64,000 nt of DNA from Synanceia verrucosa (Eukaryota; Chordata; Actinopteri; Perciformes; Synanceiidae), in the NCBI GenBank assembly GCA_029721515.1, contig JAQQSB010001448.1, forward strand, positions 1 through 64,000, given 5' to 3'. The notes under the pieces are model-generated. The model was not told the origin of the DNA. It worked only from the letters and a program-made list of their open reading frames with translations, and made no database searches. Each line of letters starts with the position of its first letter. Positions within the stretch are counted from its first letter, which is position 1. Positions 22,043-33,068 of the stretch are shown in pieces. A program made the position numbers and the translations under genes.

Positions 22043-23592
22043 CTCTTCCTCCTCTGACTCTGACTCTGGGATAGTGAAGCCGTTGTCGTCCCACTCCTCA
22101 CTGTCCTCTGTCTGTGTGTGAAGTGAATCACAGTCCATGGAGGCTAAGCTACAGTACACATCTACAGCCTGTCTGTGCTGACTTTTCACTGAGAGACGTC
22201 TTTCACTGAGGACACTGATGAGCCCTTGTGTAGCCTCCTCTGTCAGGTCACCAAAATCTGTAAATGAAAACAAACAAAACAACTGATACAGAGCATCATT
22301 TATTGATTTTAATATCGTATTATATAATATTGATAACTTATTGTTTCCATCATATATCAAATACAAACACCAAACATTTGCTGAGTTCAGCATAACGCAT
22401 GGCAAGATTTCGAACAATGAAAAATATGAAGGTGTTCTACACATGTAGGACTAAACCTGTTTGCAGAGTGGAGAGAAAGATTCTCCTTTGAAGAGCTCAT
22501 ACATACTGTTGGTTTTGAGGCTCTCCAAAGTCTGTCCTCTGAGTGTCTCCACTTCTTTGACTTCCTTCAGGAGGTAAAGGACGTGCTGAGACATCTCCTT
22601 TAACAGGATGCTCTGCTCCTCCTCCAAGCGTTTCACCAGCATCACCTGGTCAAAAACAGTCCTCTTCAACATGAAGTTGTCACCTTCAGATTGAGGAGAG
22701 GAATGGAGAAGGGACAAAGCTATATTTACATGTTATGGCAGAATAAGGCTTATTTCTGACACTAATATATATTATGGCCATAGTACAAAAGTATTAAAAC
22801 TGTAATTCAATTGTGCAAAAATACAATAATAATAATTTAAATAAGTGTGGTCGGAAGCATTGTTCCATCTGAAAATTGAAAACTGTTCAAAATTTACAAC
22901 ACTAACATACAGTCGCACCACGGTCATAGAGTGGGAATAGTCTCAAAGATCAACAAGACAAGCTAACTTATTAACATACCATTTTCATGCCTCTCCCATG
23001 GTGGGATGTAACCCTCTGTCAGACTGCACGCCAACTCCTCTTCAATCTGATCTTCAGCCACTGAGTTGTACTGAACAACCTTCTCACGAAGCTTCTTCTT
23101 CAGCTCTGTCATTTGTTTTCTCTGTCTTTGTCTCACCTGGTTGCTATCTGCATTGTGGGAGGAAAAGAGAACTGTGTTGTGGTTGATAATCTTTTGTGGT
23201 GTAATGGAAATTAACTTAGTTTGAACACAAACCATGCTGACGGTACAGGTCTTGTTTCTTGTGCAAAAGGGTTACACAGTGATGTTCTCAACATCTGCCC
23301 TCATGTCTTCAGTACACCCTGGAGTGGATACTCTCTCTGAATAGGTAAACAATAACAAAAGAGAGAAATGTCATCAACTGTCTCATTTTCAACATAAAGT
23401 AATGTGCTATTGTGGATGTGAAGGAATAACATGGACACATGAAAAGACATCAAAGTACAGTTCATTTTTCACCTGTTACCGTCCATTGCCTCACATCACA
23501 CACCCACTGCTGTAGGGTTTCCTCATCAAGGTTGTGCTCCTTCTTTATGTTATCGAGAGCGGTAGCTTCAACCTCTGCCCGCTTGGTGATCT
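22025..23592 (-). pseudogene. KDZ (Zisupton-like) transposase 3' exons, inverted copy
   Basis: Spliced C-terminal part of a KDZ-type transposase. Exon pieces on the minus strand are 23592-23476 (ITKRAEVEATALDNIKKEH..), about 23335-23240 (degraded, KKQDLYRQ), 23150-22979 (NQVRQRQRKQMTELKKKLRE .. EGYIPPWERHENG, then a GTATGT donor), 22680-22454 (LKRTVFDQVMLVKRLEEEQS, then an AG|GTTTAG donor) and 22260-22025 (DFGDLTEEATQGLISVLSER, an acidic tail and a stop). The wording and order fit the coiled-coil tail after the catalytic core of fish KDZ transposases. The core is absent here but present at 53.4-56.0 kb. A stop in the KKQDLYRQ exon points to a dead copy. Confidence 0.6.
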
Positions 23593-24129
23593 TTAAAAGA
23601 GAACAAAACAAAAACAAGACAAATGCCACACCATAATGCAAAAACCACCAGTTTAAGTTAAGCTTCCATCAAAACAGATGAGACCTTAGACGACACCATC
23701 TGTATCCCAAAAGTAGGTGTTGAAAAAAATTATCCATAAAGCTGTAAAGTCACAATTATATAACAGTACAGATTTTTTTCATAAGTATATAGTATGTGTT
23801 GAGTCAGGAGAACGATCGGCAGGCATTCAGCATATTTTTTTCTCTTTTCCCCTTATGTCCAATTTATTTAAAGGGACTGGGTTTAATTAATAATCATATA
23901 AATATCAATAGAATAATAATACTAATAATAATAGTGCGTTGGGTATCTGCAGGTAGGCAGGAGAGTGAGGGAGGAGCCATTCTGATGAAGTGTGCCAGCA
24001 GACAGGTGTGTGGCTTCTTTGTCTGTTCAGTGTGGCATGCTGCTGCAGGGGAGAGACAGCTTGCATCAGTGTTTAGATGAGCATAGAGACGCTGTTATGC
24101 ATTTAACATTATGCATTGTTTCAAATTGA

Positions 24130-24400
24130 GTTGTTGAAACCAGAAGAATAGGAATGATCTTTATTGTCATTAAGAAACTGAACAACGAAATTGTAGAGCT
24201 TCTCCCTTTTCAGTGTACAAGAATAAATAAAATAGGAATTAATTATGAAAAAGAAGTAAATAAATCTTTGACTGTAAACACAAAATAAGTATAATGGATT
24301 TATATACAAATGTGATTATGAATTTACAACAAGGATAAATACTGAATATATAAACAGGAAATGTATTGTATGTATGTATTGCAGCAGATGTTAAGACTAT
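24130..24400 (-). mobile_element. LINE 3' tail-like repeat
   Basis: The minus strand carries CTACAATTTCGTTGTTCAGT followed by AATGACAATAAAGATCATTCC. This ending (ATTTCGTTGT..AATGACAATAAAG) is common in teleost LINE 3' UTRs. No coding part is attached. Confidence 0.4.
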
Positions 24401-24414
24401 GTACAAGACAGCAC

Positions 24415-24550
24415 GATCTGATATCACCTAGTAATTAACAGTCCTGGACAACTGAGACAATAGTCCTGGAGCACTAACCCTAAGCTTTACCCTAACTCTA
24501 AAAACTTTGACATTTGTCCAGGACTGTTAAGTACTTGGTGATATCAGATC
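24415..24550. mobile_element. 136 bp hairpin (MITE-like) with 37 bp inverted arms
   Basis: Arms 24415-24451 and 24514-24550 match inverted at 35 of 37 positions (GATCTGATATCACC... and ...GGTGATATCAGATC). The 62 bp loop has telomere-like CTAACCCTAA wording. It could be a small foldback transposon. No empty site was found, so insertion is inferred. Confidence 0.65.
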
Positions 24551-24959
24551 ATCCATTAATCTGTTGGTCCACTGTGGATCAGTGTTGGAGCCTGTTCAGA
24601 CCAGTAGGGGCAGTAGTGCAGCGTTTGTAACTGTAAACACTGTTAAACAGCTTTTTGCAAACTCACTCCAAAACACACACGTGATTACAGTGCAGTTGTG
24701 TTTATTTCATACTTTATTAACAAATATATACATAACAAAACTGTTTAGCCAGGGGTAAGAAATACAAAACTTATATATAATCATATTAAGAGTATATGTA
24801 AAAATCATATACACATATATATACACTTACATCTATACATATAGACATATATAAACATTATATCCATACATATATTCATATATACACAGAAAAAAGAAAT
24901 AACTGATCAATAAATAAAATATTCAAAAAAGCATATTAATTTACTAAAATTTTTTCCAA

Positions 24960-27190
24960 AATCAAATTTGTTTTTAATGCCTTATAAGGTTTTCAATGCT
25001 GTCTGTAATGGTGCTGTACTGATAAAGTTCCTGCAAAAACAGAGTGAAGTTGGGTTTGTTGTTAGACCATTTTCTTTTATGAATGTGGAATTTTTCCACA
25101 ATAAAAACAAGTCCTTTTCCATCCTGCTGTCATCAAAGTAAAGAAAAATGTCCCTCTCCTGCAGCTGCAGTGAGTGTCCGCTTCTTCCTTGAAGGGTTAA
25201 AAAGGGTTAAAAGGGTTAAAATGATGTTTAGGAGAAATATTTATAGATTAAACTAAATAACCAAGTAGTTGTCATGTTTAGCCAGTGGCTCAATAAGTAG
25301 CCTAATCGTAGGCTACATGGTGACTGCTATCAGAGAAGGTAAGGTAAACGTGGCTCCACTGATTAGGTGATTTAGGCATATTTATCTGTCTTCTCCAAAC
25401 GATGAAAGTGACATATTTGTAAAAGTGTTTATACTTTAGCAAAGGATGAGAAATATTTTATCATTCACAGTTTAGGATGATAATGTAGTGGCCATTTGTC
25501 CAAAAAAAAAAAAAAAAAAAAATACAAATTAAACTTTAGACCAAACATAATCAAAAGGCCACTGATGCACCATGGGGATGTGGTTTAACGCAGGCAAAAG
25601 AAGATGAATGTCCATACTAGATCCTGCGTTTTGTTTCATTTTATTTCCAAATTAATGAACAAACAAAAGAACAAAGGAAATCATGACTGCGGTGCCTCCT
25701 TTGCACTGGTAAAAAACCATAGGCCCACCCAGGTGCATGCTGGTCCACAAGGTGCCCCAATTACCAAGAAATAAAGCAAATTATTAACTGTGCAAATCTA
25801 AATAGCTTAAACAAATAACAAAAACTATTATCAAAATATTATTATTAGTATTTTAAGTAAGTAACATTTAAATCAAACAAAGTTACTCATAATTAGCAAC
25901 TCAATTTAGGACTAAAACTAAAAACAAAGACTAACTTTATAAATAGCTCCACAGATAATGAGCGATTTGTTGCAACATCCCATCTTCGTTCCATTGAAAG
26001 ACATTGCTGAACGCTCTGACTTATGTCTTAAAGATGGCGCCCATGATTTGAGTTGTTGTAACTCTCTCTTTATACGACTGATCTCTTTTTGGTTTTGTCC
26101 TTTACCTTCAGTTTTCACAGCAGTGACTTATTCCTTTCATCTTAAAGGAAAATACAAAAACAAATAATATTGGAACATTGTGCTGATATGTAATCCCTAA
26201 AACGTAGAACATTATGAAGTAATTACATTAACATTGGATAAAAGTCTGTACATTTAACCAAAACATTTGTGAATACAAACAGTGATAAAATAAATGTGAA
26301 ACAGATTCTTCACTCAAGCCACAGAAATCACAGGAATATTCAATATCAATGTTAAATCTTTCTAAAGGTTTTTTTGGCTGGATATGTTCTGTGTATAATT
26401 TTGAAAGATATTTCCTTAATCTTATTGTTTAGACAAAATTTACTACTGACCAGCCCATTTTTCTTCCAGTCTATATCATTATAAAGAGACGACCACAAAA
26501 CTTTAGCAGAAGGAACAGTTATGTTTACCAAAAGATTTCTAATGTATTTATTTGAACTATTGTTTTTGTGACATCAATATTTTCCAGAGAAATACTGTTT
26601 ATAGAAGTTGTCATGTGGATCTGGGATCTAGAGCCCACAAGAAGCTGTGGTACATTCCTTGGAATAGCATTAAAGATGATATCATATTCTTTTGGTGTAA
26701 CTGCAATACCAAATTTGTCAATAAATTCTTCATATAACAACAGTTGCCCATCAGTCTTCATGAGTTGTGAGACTAAAATAATCCCATTATTGACCCAGAT
26801 TTTGTCATATAAATATCTGTTTTTATACTGAATACTCCTGTTATTCCAAAGGTAATAATTGTGTTTGTACACCATTTTCCATGCCAGCTTGATTGTGGAA
26901 ATTTGCTAATTTCACAGGTAATTTATCTGGATTATAATCACATTTCAATAGGAATTTAAGTCCTCCAATTGAATTAAAAATATATTTTGGGAAAGCGTTC
27001 CAAATATTATCTTCCTCCTTCATCAATTTCTGTCAGCCATTTAATTTTAAAAGTATTATTTAATGTTTCAATACTTAGGACCTCCAAACCCCATTTGTCT
27101 CGTGTTAGATAGTACCTCTTTTTTAGATAATGACATTTATTTCTCCATATGAAGTTGAATAACATTTTATCCAGTTTTTATATATTGTAG
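24960..27190 (-). pseudogene. L1 ORF2 C-terminal part, interrupted
   Basis: Pieces of the region after the RT of an L1 protein are readable. These are KEEDNIWNAFPKYIFNSIGG (27018-26960), LWNNRSIQYKNRYLYDKIW (about 26850-26793), TPKEYDIIFNAIPRN (about 26706-26660) and a CCHC-type finger CDFCGLSEESVSHLFYHC (about 26335-26282). Beyond repeat X come EKFHIHKRKWSNNKP and a stop near 24970. The order and wording match fish L1 ORF2 C-termini. Frameshifts and the X insertion make it dead. Endonuclease and RT core are missing through 5' truncation. Confidence 0.8.
25191..26230. repeat. Repeat X, copy 1, nested in L1
   Basis: About 1.04 kb, nearly identical to 28272-29284. Starts GAAGGGTTAAAA and ends GTAATTACATTA. 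This copy has three GGGTTAAAA units at the start and a longer A-run near 25502, where the partner has one unit and a shorter run. L1 coding sequence flanks it on both sides, so it is an insertion. No terminal inverted repeats or recognisable proteins. The 66-codon minus frame (26118-25918) is shared and otherwise unknown. Confidence 0.8.
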
Positions 27191-27556
27191 TAGGCATTCC
27201 TAAAGTCAGAGAATTACAGTGCAGTTGTGTTTATTTCCTGCACCTTATCAAACACATTCATTGATCTGATCAGTTCAGTCAAACAAGACAGGATAAAGTG
27301 TGCTTAGAATTAGCAGAACAAATACTCAACTTTTAAATGATGTATATCCTAGCATATTGTATTATCAGTAGTTTTCACCAGCCCAGAAAAGCAGCCCTAT
27401 TTAGTCCAGAAAGTCACCAGCAGGCTACAGTCCATTTAAGTAATAAATACTACAGTTACACAAATGTTGTTATTTACTTTCCACAACTGGAGACAGTCAC
27501 TGAGCTGTGACATATGCTGGAATAATCTGATGTTTTCTGTTTGACATAGAAAAGCA

Positions 27557-27596
27557 GGTAGAGGACAAGCCCTCCTCCGAGGGCTTGTCCTCTACC
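27557..27596. repeat. Perfect 18 bp hairpin
   Basis: Arm 27557-27574 (GGTAGAGGACAAGCCCTC) pairs exactly with 27579-27596 across a 4-base loop. The matching place in E2 (about 41560-41580) has different sequence and no hairpin. Confidence 0.85.
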
Positions 27597-27932
27597 CCTC
27601 CCAGCCTCCAACGAAGCACCGGAGAGCTCCGACCTGGGAGGAAACAGGCTGGAGACTTGCGTGGCTTAGGACATCTCAAGGAGATAAATTCGGGTAGCAC
27701 AAAAAGCTACCCACTGATCTCCAGGAGATGAACAGAAGCAGCATAAAAGGCTACCCACTGATCTCCAGCAGCTCCACGACCAAAGGTCAGAGCTCCCCAG
27801 TACTCCTCATTGGTTTGAGGACCGGGAGTGACTAACCTCTGCAAACTGCCTCCTTTCACAACCTCGGTTCAGGAGGATTGTGACGTCACAAGTGACATCA
27901 ATGTACAGAAGCCCCGCCCATTCGCATCGTTC

Positions 27933-28271
27933 GCTAGGATTTGAATACAAACATTCAGAATGTATTATATGCTATAGTGTAAGAAGTAACCAAATATATT
28001 CATAGATTGTCTGATACAACATGTACATTTTTACCATCATATTCAAGATTCACATTATTGCTTTCACTTTCACTTTTGCATATTATTCTATTAAGTTATT
28101 TTTATATTGCTGAAGTCTGAATCCTTTTTTTTTTTTTAAAGAGAAGACAACTCTTGAATTGATAAACCAAATCATACTACATGTGTCTGGTCTTTTTCCC
28201 CTTAGACATAGTCATCAGTCAGATATTTAACAATAGACACAGTCTGATCATTACAGCTAAGCAGGCTAAGT
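27933..28271. other. Spacer, nothing recognised
   Basis: AT-rich DNA between E1 and X copy 2. No family or domain was recognised. Confidence 0.4.
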
Positions 28272-29284
28272 GAAGGGTTAAAATGATGTTTAGGAGAAAT
28301 ATTTATAGATTAAACTAAATAACCAAGTAGTTGTCATGTTTAGCCAGTGGCTCAATAAGTAGCCTAATCGTAGGCTACATGGTGACTGCTATCAGAGAAG
28401 GTAAGGTAAACGTGGCTCCACTGATTAGGTGATTTAGGCATATTTATCTGTCTTCTCCAAACGATGAAAGTGACATATTTGTAAAAGTGTTTATACTTTA
28501 GCAAAGGATGAGAAATATTTTATCATTCACAGTTTAGGATGATAATGTAGTGGCCATTTGTCCAAAAAAAAAAAATACAAATTAAACTTTAGACCAAACA
28601 TAATCAAAAGGCCACTGATGCACCATGGGGATGTGGTTTAACGCAGGCAAAAGAAGATGAATGTCCATACTAGATCCTGCGTTTTGTTTCATTTTATTTC
28701 CAAATTAATGAACAAACAAAAGAACAAAGGAAATCATGACTGCGGTGCCTCCTTTGCACTGGTAAAAACCCATAGGCCCACCCAGGTGCATGCTGGTCCA
28801 CAAGGTGCCCCAATTACCAAGAAATAAAGCAAATTATTAACTGTGCAAATCTAAATAGCTTAAACAAATAACAAAAACTATTATCAAAATATTATTATTA
28901 GTATTTTAAGTAAGTAACATTTAAATCAAAACAAAGTTACTCATAATTAGCAACTCAATTTAGGACTAAAACTAAAAACAAAGACTAACTTTATAAATAG
29001 CTCCACAGATAATGAGCGATTTGTTGCAACATCCCATCTTCGTTCCATTGAAAGACATTGCTGAACGCTCTGACTTATGTCTTAAAGATGGCGCCCATGA
29101 TTTGAGTTGTTGTAACTCTCTCTTTATACGACTGATCTCTTTTTGGTTTTGTCCTTTACCTTCAGTTTTCACAGCAGTGACTTATTCCTTTCATCTTAAA
29201 GGAAAATACAAAAACAAATAATATTGGAACATTGTGCTGATATGTAATCCCTAAAACGTAGAACATTATGAAGTAATTACATTA
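28272..29284. repeat. Repeat X, copy 2
   Basis: Direct copy of 25191-26230, about 1.01 kb, with the same limits (GAAGGGTTAAAA ... ATTACATTA) in unrelated flanks. The near identity over 1 kb suggests both copies are young. The family is unknown. Confidence 0.8.
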
Positions 29285-29780
29285 AATATGAACAGAGCAG
29301 ATCCATGGACAGAAACACCTGTCAGGATTATACAGTACAGTTCTGCAGCACCTGAGTGATTATCACAAGAGGATAACCTTGATATTTCTAAGATTATTAA
29401 AAGCAGTTTGAGCTTAGGTACCCTGATGTTTAATGTATGTCTCACTCTAGATTATGCAGTTTGTTCAGCAGTGAAAAAACAAATCAAACATGAAGGAACT
29501 TCAGCCAGGATGCTGACATGTTTCAGAGCAGTGCTGTGGCAGGAGTGAAGAGCTCCTAACACCTGATGAGAGTGTCTTTAGAATACTGTAAATACTGAAT
29601 TAAATCTTTGTGTCAGACTCAGTGCTGCGAGGAGGAGCATAACTCCCCCTGCAGGTCACTACCTGCTACTACAGTCACCATCTGCTCACTGTGCACATCT
29701 GAAAAATAAACCCGAGTGAAACAGGAATCACTTTATGTTGTTCTGTAGTTATAAACTCACCACAAGAGGCTGACAACCCT
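29285..29780. other. Spacer, nothing recognised
   Basis: No coding domain or known repeat was recognised. Confidence 0.4.
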
Positions 29781-30562
29781 GCCACTTTATTAGGTACACC
29801 TGTTCAATTGCTTGTTAACACAGATAGCTGTAACTCAGTGCATTGAGACATGTGGATGTGGTCAAGACACTGAGCTGAAGTTCAACCAGAGCATCAGAAT
29901 GAGGAAGAAAGAAGATTTAAGAGACTTTGAACGTGGCATGGTTGTTGGTGCCAGACAGACTGGTATTTCATAAACTGTTGATCTACTGGGATTTTCACTA
30001 CAACATCTCCAGGGTTCACAGAGAATGGTCCAGAAAAGAGGAAATATCCAGTGAGTAAAATGTCTCATTGATGTGAGAGGTCACAGGAGAATGGACAGAC
30101 TGGTTGGAGATGATAGAAAGTCAACAGGAACTCAAATAACCACTGGTTCAACCAAGGAATGCAGAATATCATGTGTGAAGCTCAGCACTGGAGCCTTGAA
30201 GAAGATGGACTAGAGCAGCAGAAGAAGAGCATACCTGGTGACACTGCTGTCAGCTAAGAACAGAAACTGAGGCTACAGTTCACATGACAGTGAGTTCACT
30301 GGACTCCACTGGTGTCCACAGTCACCAGATCTCAATCCAATAGAGCAGCTTTAGGAAGTGGAGGAAAAGAGATTCTCATCATAGATGATCAGCTGACAAA
30401 TCTGCAGCAGCTGAGTGATGCCATCATGTCAATATGGACCAGAATCTGTGAGGAATGTTTCCAACACCTCGTAGAAAGGACGACACCAAGAATTAAGACA
30501 GTTCTGAAGGAAAAAAGGGGTCCAACCTTTTACTGGTAAGGTGTACCTAATAAAGTGACTGG
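29781..30562 (+). mobile_element. Internally deleted Tc1-like transposon
   Basis: Ends CCACTTTATTAGGTACACCT (29782 on) and AGGTGTACCTAATAAAGTG (near 30539-30557) form inverted repeats. Inside, the wording of the transposase N-terminus is readable (EDLRDFERGMVVGARQTG style, about 29907-29960). The C-terminal SPQSPDLNPIEQL motif follows at about 30320-30355 with the glutamate of the DDE triad. The middle, with both catalytic aspartates, is missing, and stops are frequent. It is about half the usual ~1.2-1.6 kb length. Confidence 0.85.
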
Positions 30563-31249
30563 AGAGTGTAAACAGCCTAATGTCACAGGTCACAGATCAG
30601 CCTCATGGTATTTTAAGAGCTGATGGAAAAACTCTTGTGTTCCCACTCGGTCATGGTGAGTGAACCTGTTTTTTCCATTCTATAGTGTAGAAACAGGGTG
30701 AAGAGATCCTGCTCCATATGTAGATATGAACGGCTCAATATAAGATGATAGAAACATTCTTATACACTGAAGAAAACTTACTAAAACTTCTTCATATTAT
30801 ATTCAGTTTCTGCCAATAGAGCCCCTCACTGCTACACTCTGTTCTTTAAAAGAGCCAGTTAACAACATACCGAGGATTTAGCTATTCTTAGAGCCTTGGT
30901 GGTACATGGAAAAAGACAGTAAAATAAAGAATTTAGTTGAAAAGTCTTTTCTCAGAAAGCTTCTGTGATTTTTGTTGTCCTGTGAAGAAGCACAAAACGA
31001 GTGGGCTTCATTGCTGTTGTTCACAAACCAACAGGTGACTTCAATGATAGCTCCGTCCACTCGTTATATACAGTCTATGGTCTGATTACAGCATATTAAC
31101 AAACATCAAGAGTGAACTTCAGTTGTTTTCTACTAAATTTCCACCAATGAGGTCTTGGATAATGAAAGAGGAGGATTCACATGGACTCTTCTTGTGAACA
31201 TGATCCCATCTGAAGGCAGCACATGGACATGATGGACGCTTGAGTTTAA
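30563..31249. other. Spacer, nothing recognised
   Basis: No family or domain was recognised on either strand. Confidence 0.4.
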
Positions 31250-31255
31250 ATGTCA

Positions 31256-31279
31256 GCTTTATATATATATATATATATA

Positions 31280-31314
<35 letters not shown>

Positions 31315-31390
31315 CTATATATATCTATATATAAGTATATATATATATATTTATATATATACACGTATATATATATACAGTGTATATATA
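31256..31390. repeat. (TA)n microsatellite
   Basis: Imperfect TA repeat directly before the Tc1 element, continuing beyond it at 32994-33068. The Tc1 appears to have landed inside one TA tract. Confidence 0.9.
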
Positions 31391-32993
31391 CAGTCATGGA
31401 AAAAATTATTAGACCACCCTTGTTTTCTTCAATTTCTTGTTCATTCTAATATCTGGTACCACTAAACGTATAATACAATGAACACAACAAAAAATGTAGC
31501 TGGTCACATAATACTTTATGTCCTAGTTGACATTCTTAAGCTTAATTGATTCCCAGGGTATATAAGAGGCCATTTCATGTCACAGGCAGCACTGCACATG
31601 CAAAGGCCTAGAGTGGTTTCCTGCTTACATTCAAGCCGTAGCACAACTCAGAAGTTGTCAGCTCTCACATAATGCCTAAAACAAAAGAATTATTTGAAGC
31701 AACAAAGGCAGCCATCTTGGCACTGCTGGAAATTGGCATGAGTGAGAGACAGGTAGCGAAAAACTGAAGATCTCCAAGACAGCCGTTCATTCCAACAAAA
31801 ACAAGCTGAACATGGCACTACCAAATTGCTACCTGGCCGTGGCAGGAAACGCTCTTTCTACCCCACGAGATGACCGTGCACTCATCCGTTCCTGTGTCAG
31901 GAATCGTCGTCAGACCTCCAGGGACCTTAAAAATGAGTGGGCACTGTCGAGAAATGTGACTTGCTCGGCAAGGACAGTTCGAAACCGACTTGTTGAAGCT
32001 GGTTTGAAGTCACACAGAGCACATAAGAAGCCCTTCATCAATGAAAGGCAGAGGAAGGCCCGGTTACTCTTTGCTCAAGACCACAAGGATTGGACTGTTG
32101 ATGATTGGGCTAAGGTTCTCTTCAGTGATGAATCCAATTTTGAATTGATGCCCACTCCAGCCAACTTTCTGGTTAGGAGGAAGCCTGGAGAAGCTTACAA
32201 CCCAGACTGTCTTGCCCCTACAGTAAAACATGGGGGTGGATCAGTCATGATCTGGGGTTGTTTCAGTCTGAGTGGAACAGGGCAAATGCAATTGTGTGAA
32301 GGCCGAATGAACCAGGTCAAGTACAGGACTACCCTTGAAAACAGTCTTCTTCCATCAGCTGAAAAACTCTTTCCTGCCTCGAATGACTGGATTTTCCAAC
32401 AAGACAATGCCCCTTGCCACACGGCAAGGTCAGTTAAAGCCTGGATGGAGAACCACAACATTCGCACCATGCCTTGGCCTGCTCAATCACCAGATCTTAA
32501 TCCAATTGAAAACCTGTGGAAAATCATCAAACTCAAAATGGAGAACCACAAGCCCAAAAACAAAGAAAATTTGTTTGAATTTGTCCAACAGGAATGGGCT
32601 GCTGTGACAGCAGAACAATGTCAGAAGCTGGTGGAGAGCATGCCAAGACGCATGGCTGCAGTCATCAAAAACAATGGTTATGCAATCAAGTATTAACTCT
32701 TGTGTGTTTCATGTGTTTAAAGCAAACAGAAAAGAAAACATGGAATGCTTAAAAGTAGTGTTTTTGGCGGTACAATGCCATAGCTATTGATGTAAGAATT
32801 TAAGTAATTTTGGTTATTATCAAGAAAACCATGGAAAATGAATAATCCTTAGTTCTTAAATTAAACTCTCATGAGCTATTTTTGTTGTTATCATTATAAT
32901 TGTCCAAACAAATGTACCTTTAGTTGAGCCAGGCATTAAAATTAACAAGAAATTGAAGAAAACAAGGGTGGTCTAATAATTTTTCCATGACTG
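31391..32993 (+). mobile_element. Nearly complete Tc1-like transposon
   Basis: The 1603 bp element has ~45-50 bp inverted ends (CAGTCATGGAAAAAATTATT at the left, its complement at the right with one A fewer). Both sides have the TA dinucleotide used by Tc1/mariner elements (31389-90 and 32994-95). It encodes one transposase frame (31672-32696). Inside, GTATATAAGAGGC (about 31558) could act as a TATA element. Confidence 0.95.
31672..32696 (+). pseudogene. Tc1-like transposase, N-terminus frameshifted
   Basis: The expected start is the ATG at 31672 (MPKTKELFEATKAAILALLE), which opens the paired helix-turn-helix DNA-binding region. That frame hits a TGA at 31765. The main frame is open from 31812 to the stop at 32694-32696. 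The catalytic part is intact. DESNF carries the first Asp at about 32127, QQDNAPCH the second 92 residues later, and SPDLNPIENLW carries the Glu with a D34E spacing. GRGRK-type linker wording is recognisable between 31835 and 31860 only in another frame, so at least two small indels disrupt the DNA-binding half. The family function is cut-and-paste transposition into TA. Confidence 0.9.
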
Positions 32994-33068
32994 TATATAC
33001 GTATATATATATATATACACATCGTATATATATATATATATGTATACGTATATATATATGTATATGTG

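Larger units (their letters stand above)
21223..24092 (-). repeat. Inverted duplication block C
   Basis: This recurs as the reverse complement from 61018 to the window end (block D). It includes KDZ 3' exons, the KDZ 3' end and the first ~560 bp of the Tx1-like LINE. Homology breaks at 24092/61018 inside KDZ sequence. The other limit is set only by the window edge. Confidence 0.9.
24709..27212 (-). mobile_element. 5'-truncated L1 LINE with 25 bp TSD
   Basis: Flanked by identical 25 bp copies of ATTACAGTGCAGTTGTGTTT.. (24684-24708 and 27213-27237). Coding content runs on the minus strand from about 27190 down. The 3' end carries AATAAA at the very edge (24711-24720) and no long poly(A). The element is itself split by repeat X (25191-26230). 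The uninterrupted target is seen in E2 near 41214-41238. Confidence 0.9.
24562..27932. repeat. Repeat E1, split by an L1 insertion
   Basis: 24562-24708 plus 27213-27932 is a direct copy of 41093-41913 (E2). The intervening 2.5 kb is an L1 with a 25 bp target duplication. E contains a ~45 bp internal duplication (GGCTACCCACTGATCTCCAG twice), a CRE-like TGACGTCA (27881-27888) and a CCCCGCCC box. There is no coding content. The family was not recognised; an LTR-like or promoter-bearing repeat is possible. Confidence 0.8.

Noticed and set aside
22025..23592. Reading the spliced exons as a domesticated host gene
   Set aside because: An inverted second copy, a stop in one exon and continuity with KDZ core wording at 53-56 kb favour a transposon relic.
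25191..29284. Treating the two X copies as LTRs of one retrotransposon
   Set aside because: L1 coding sequence flanks copy 1 on both sides, and the interior contains L1 and E1 rather than gag/pol.
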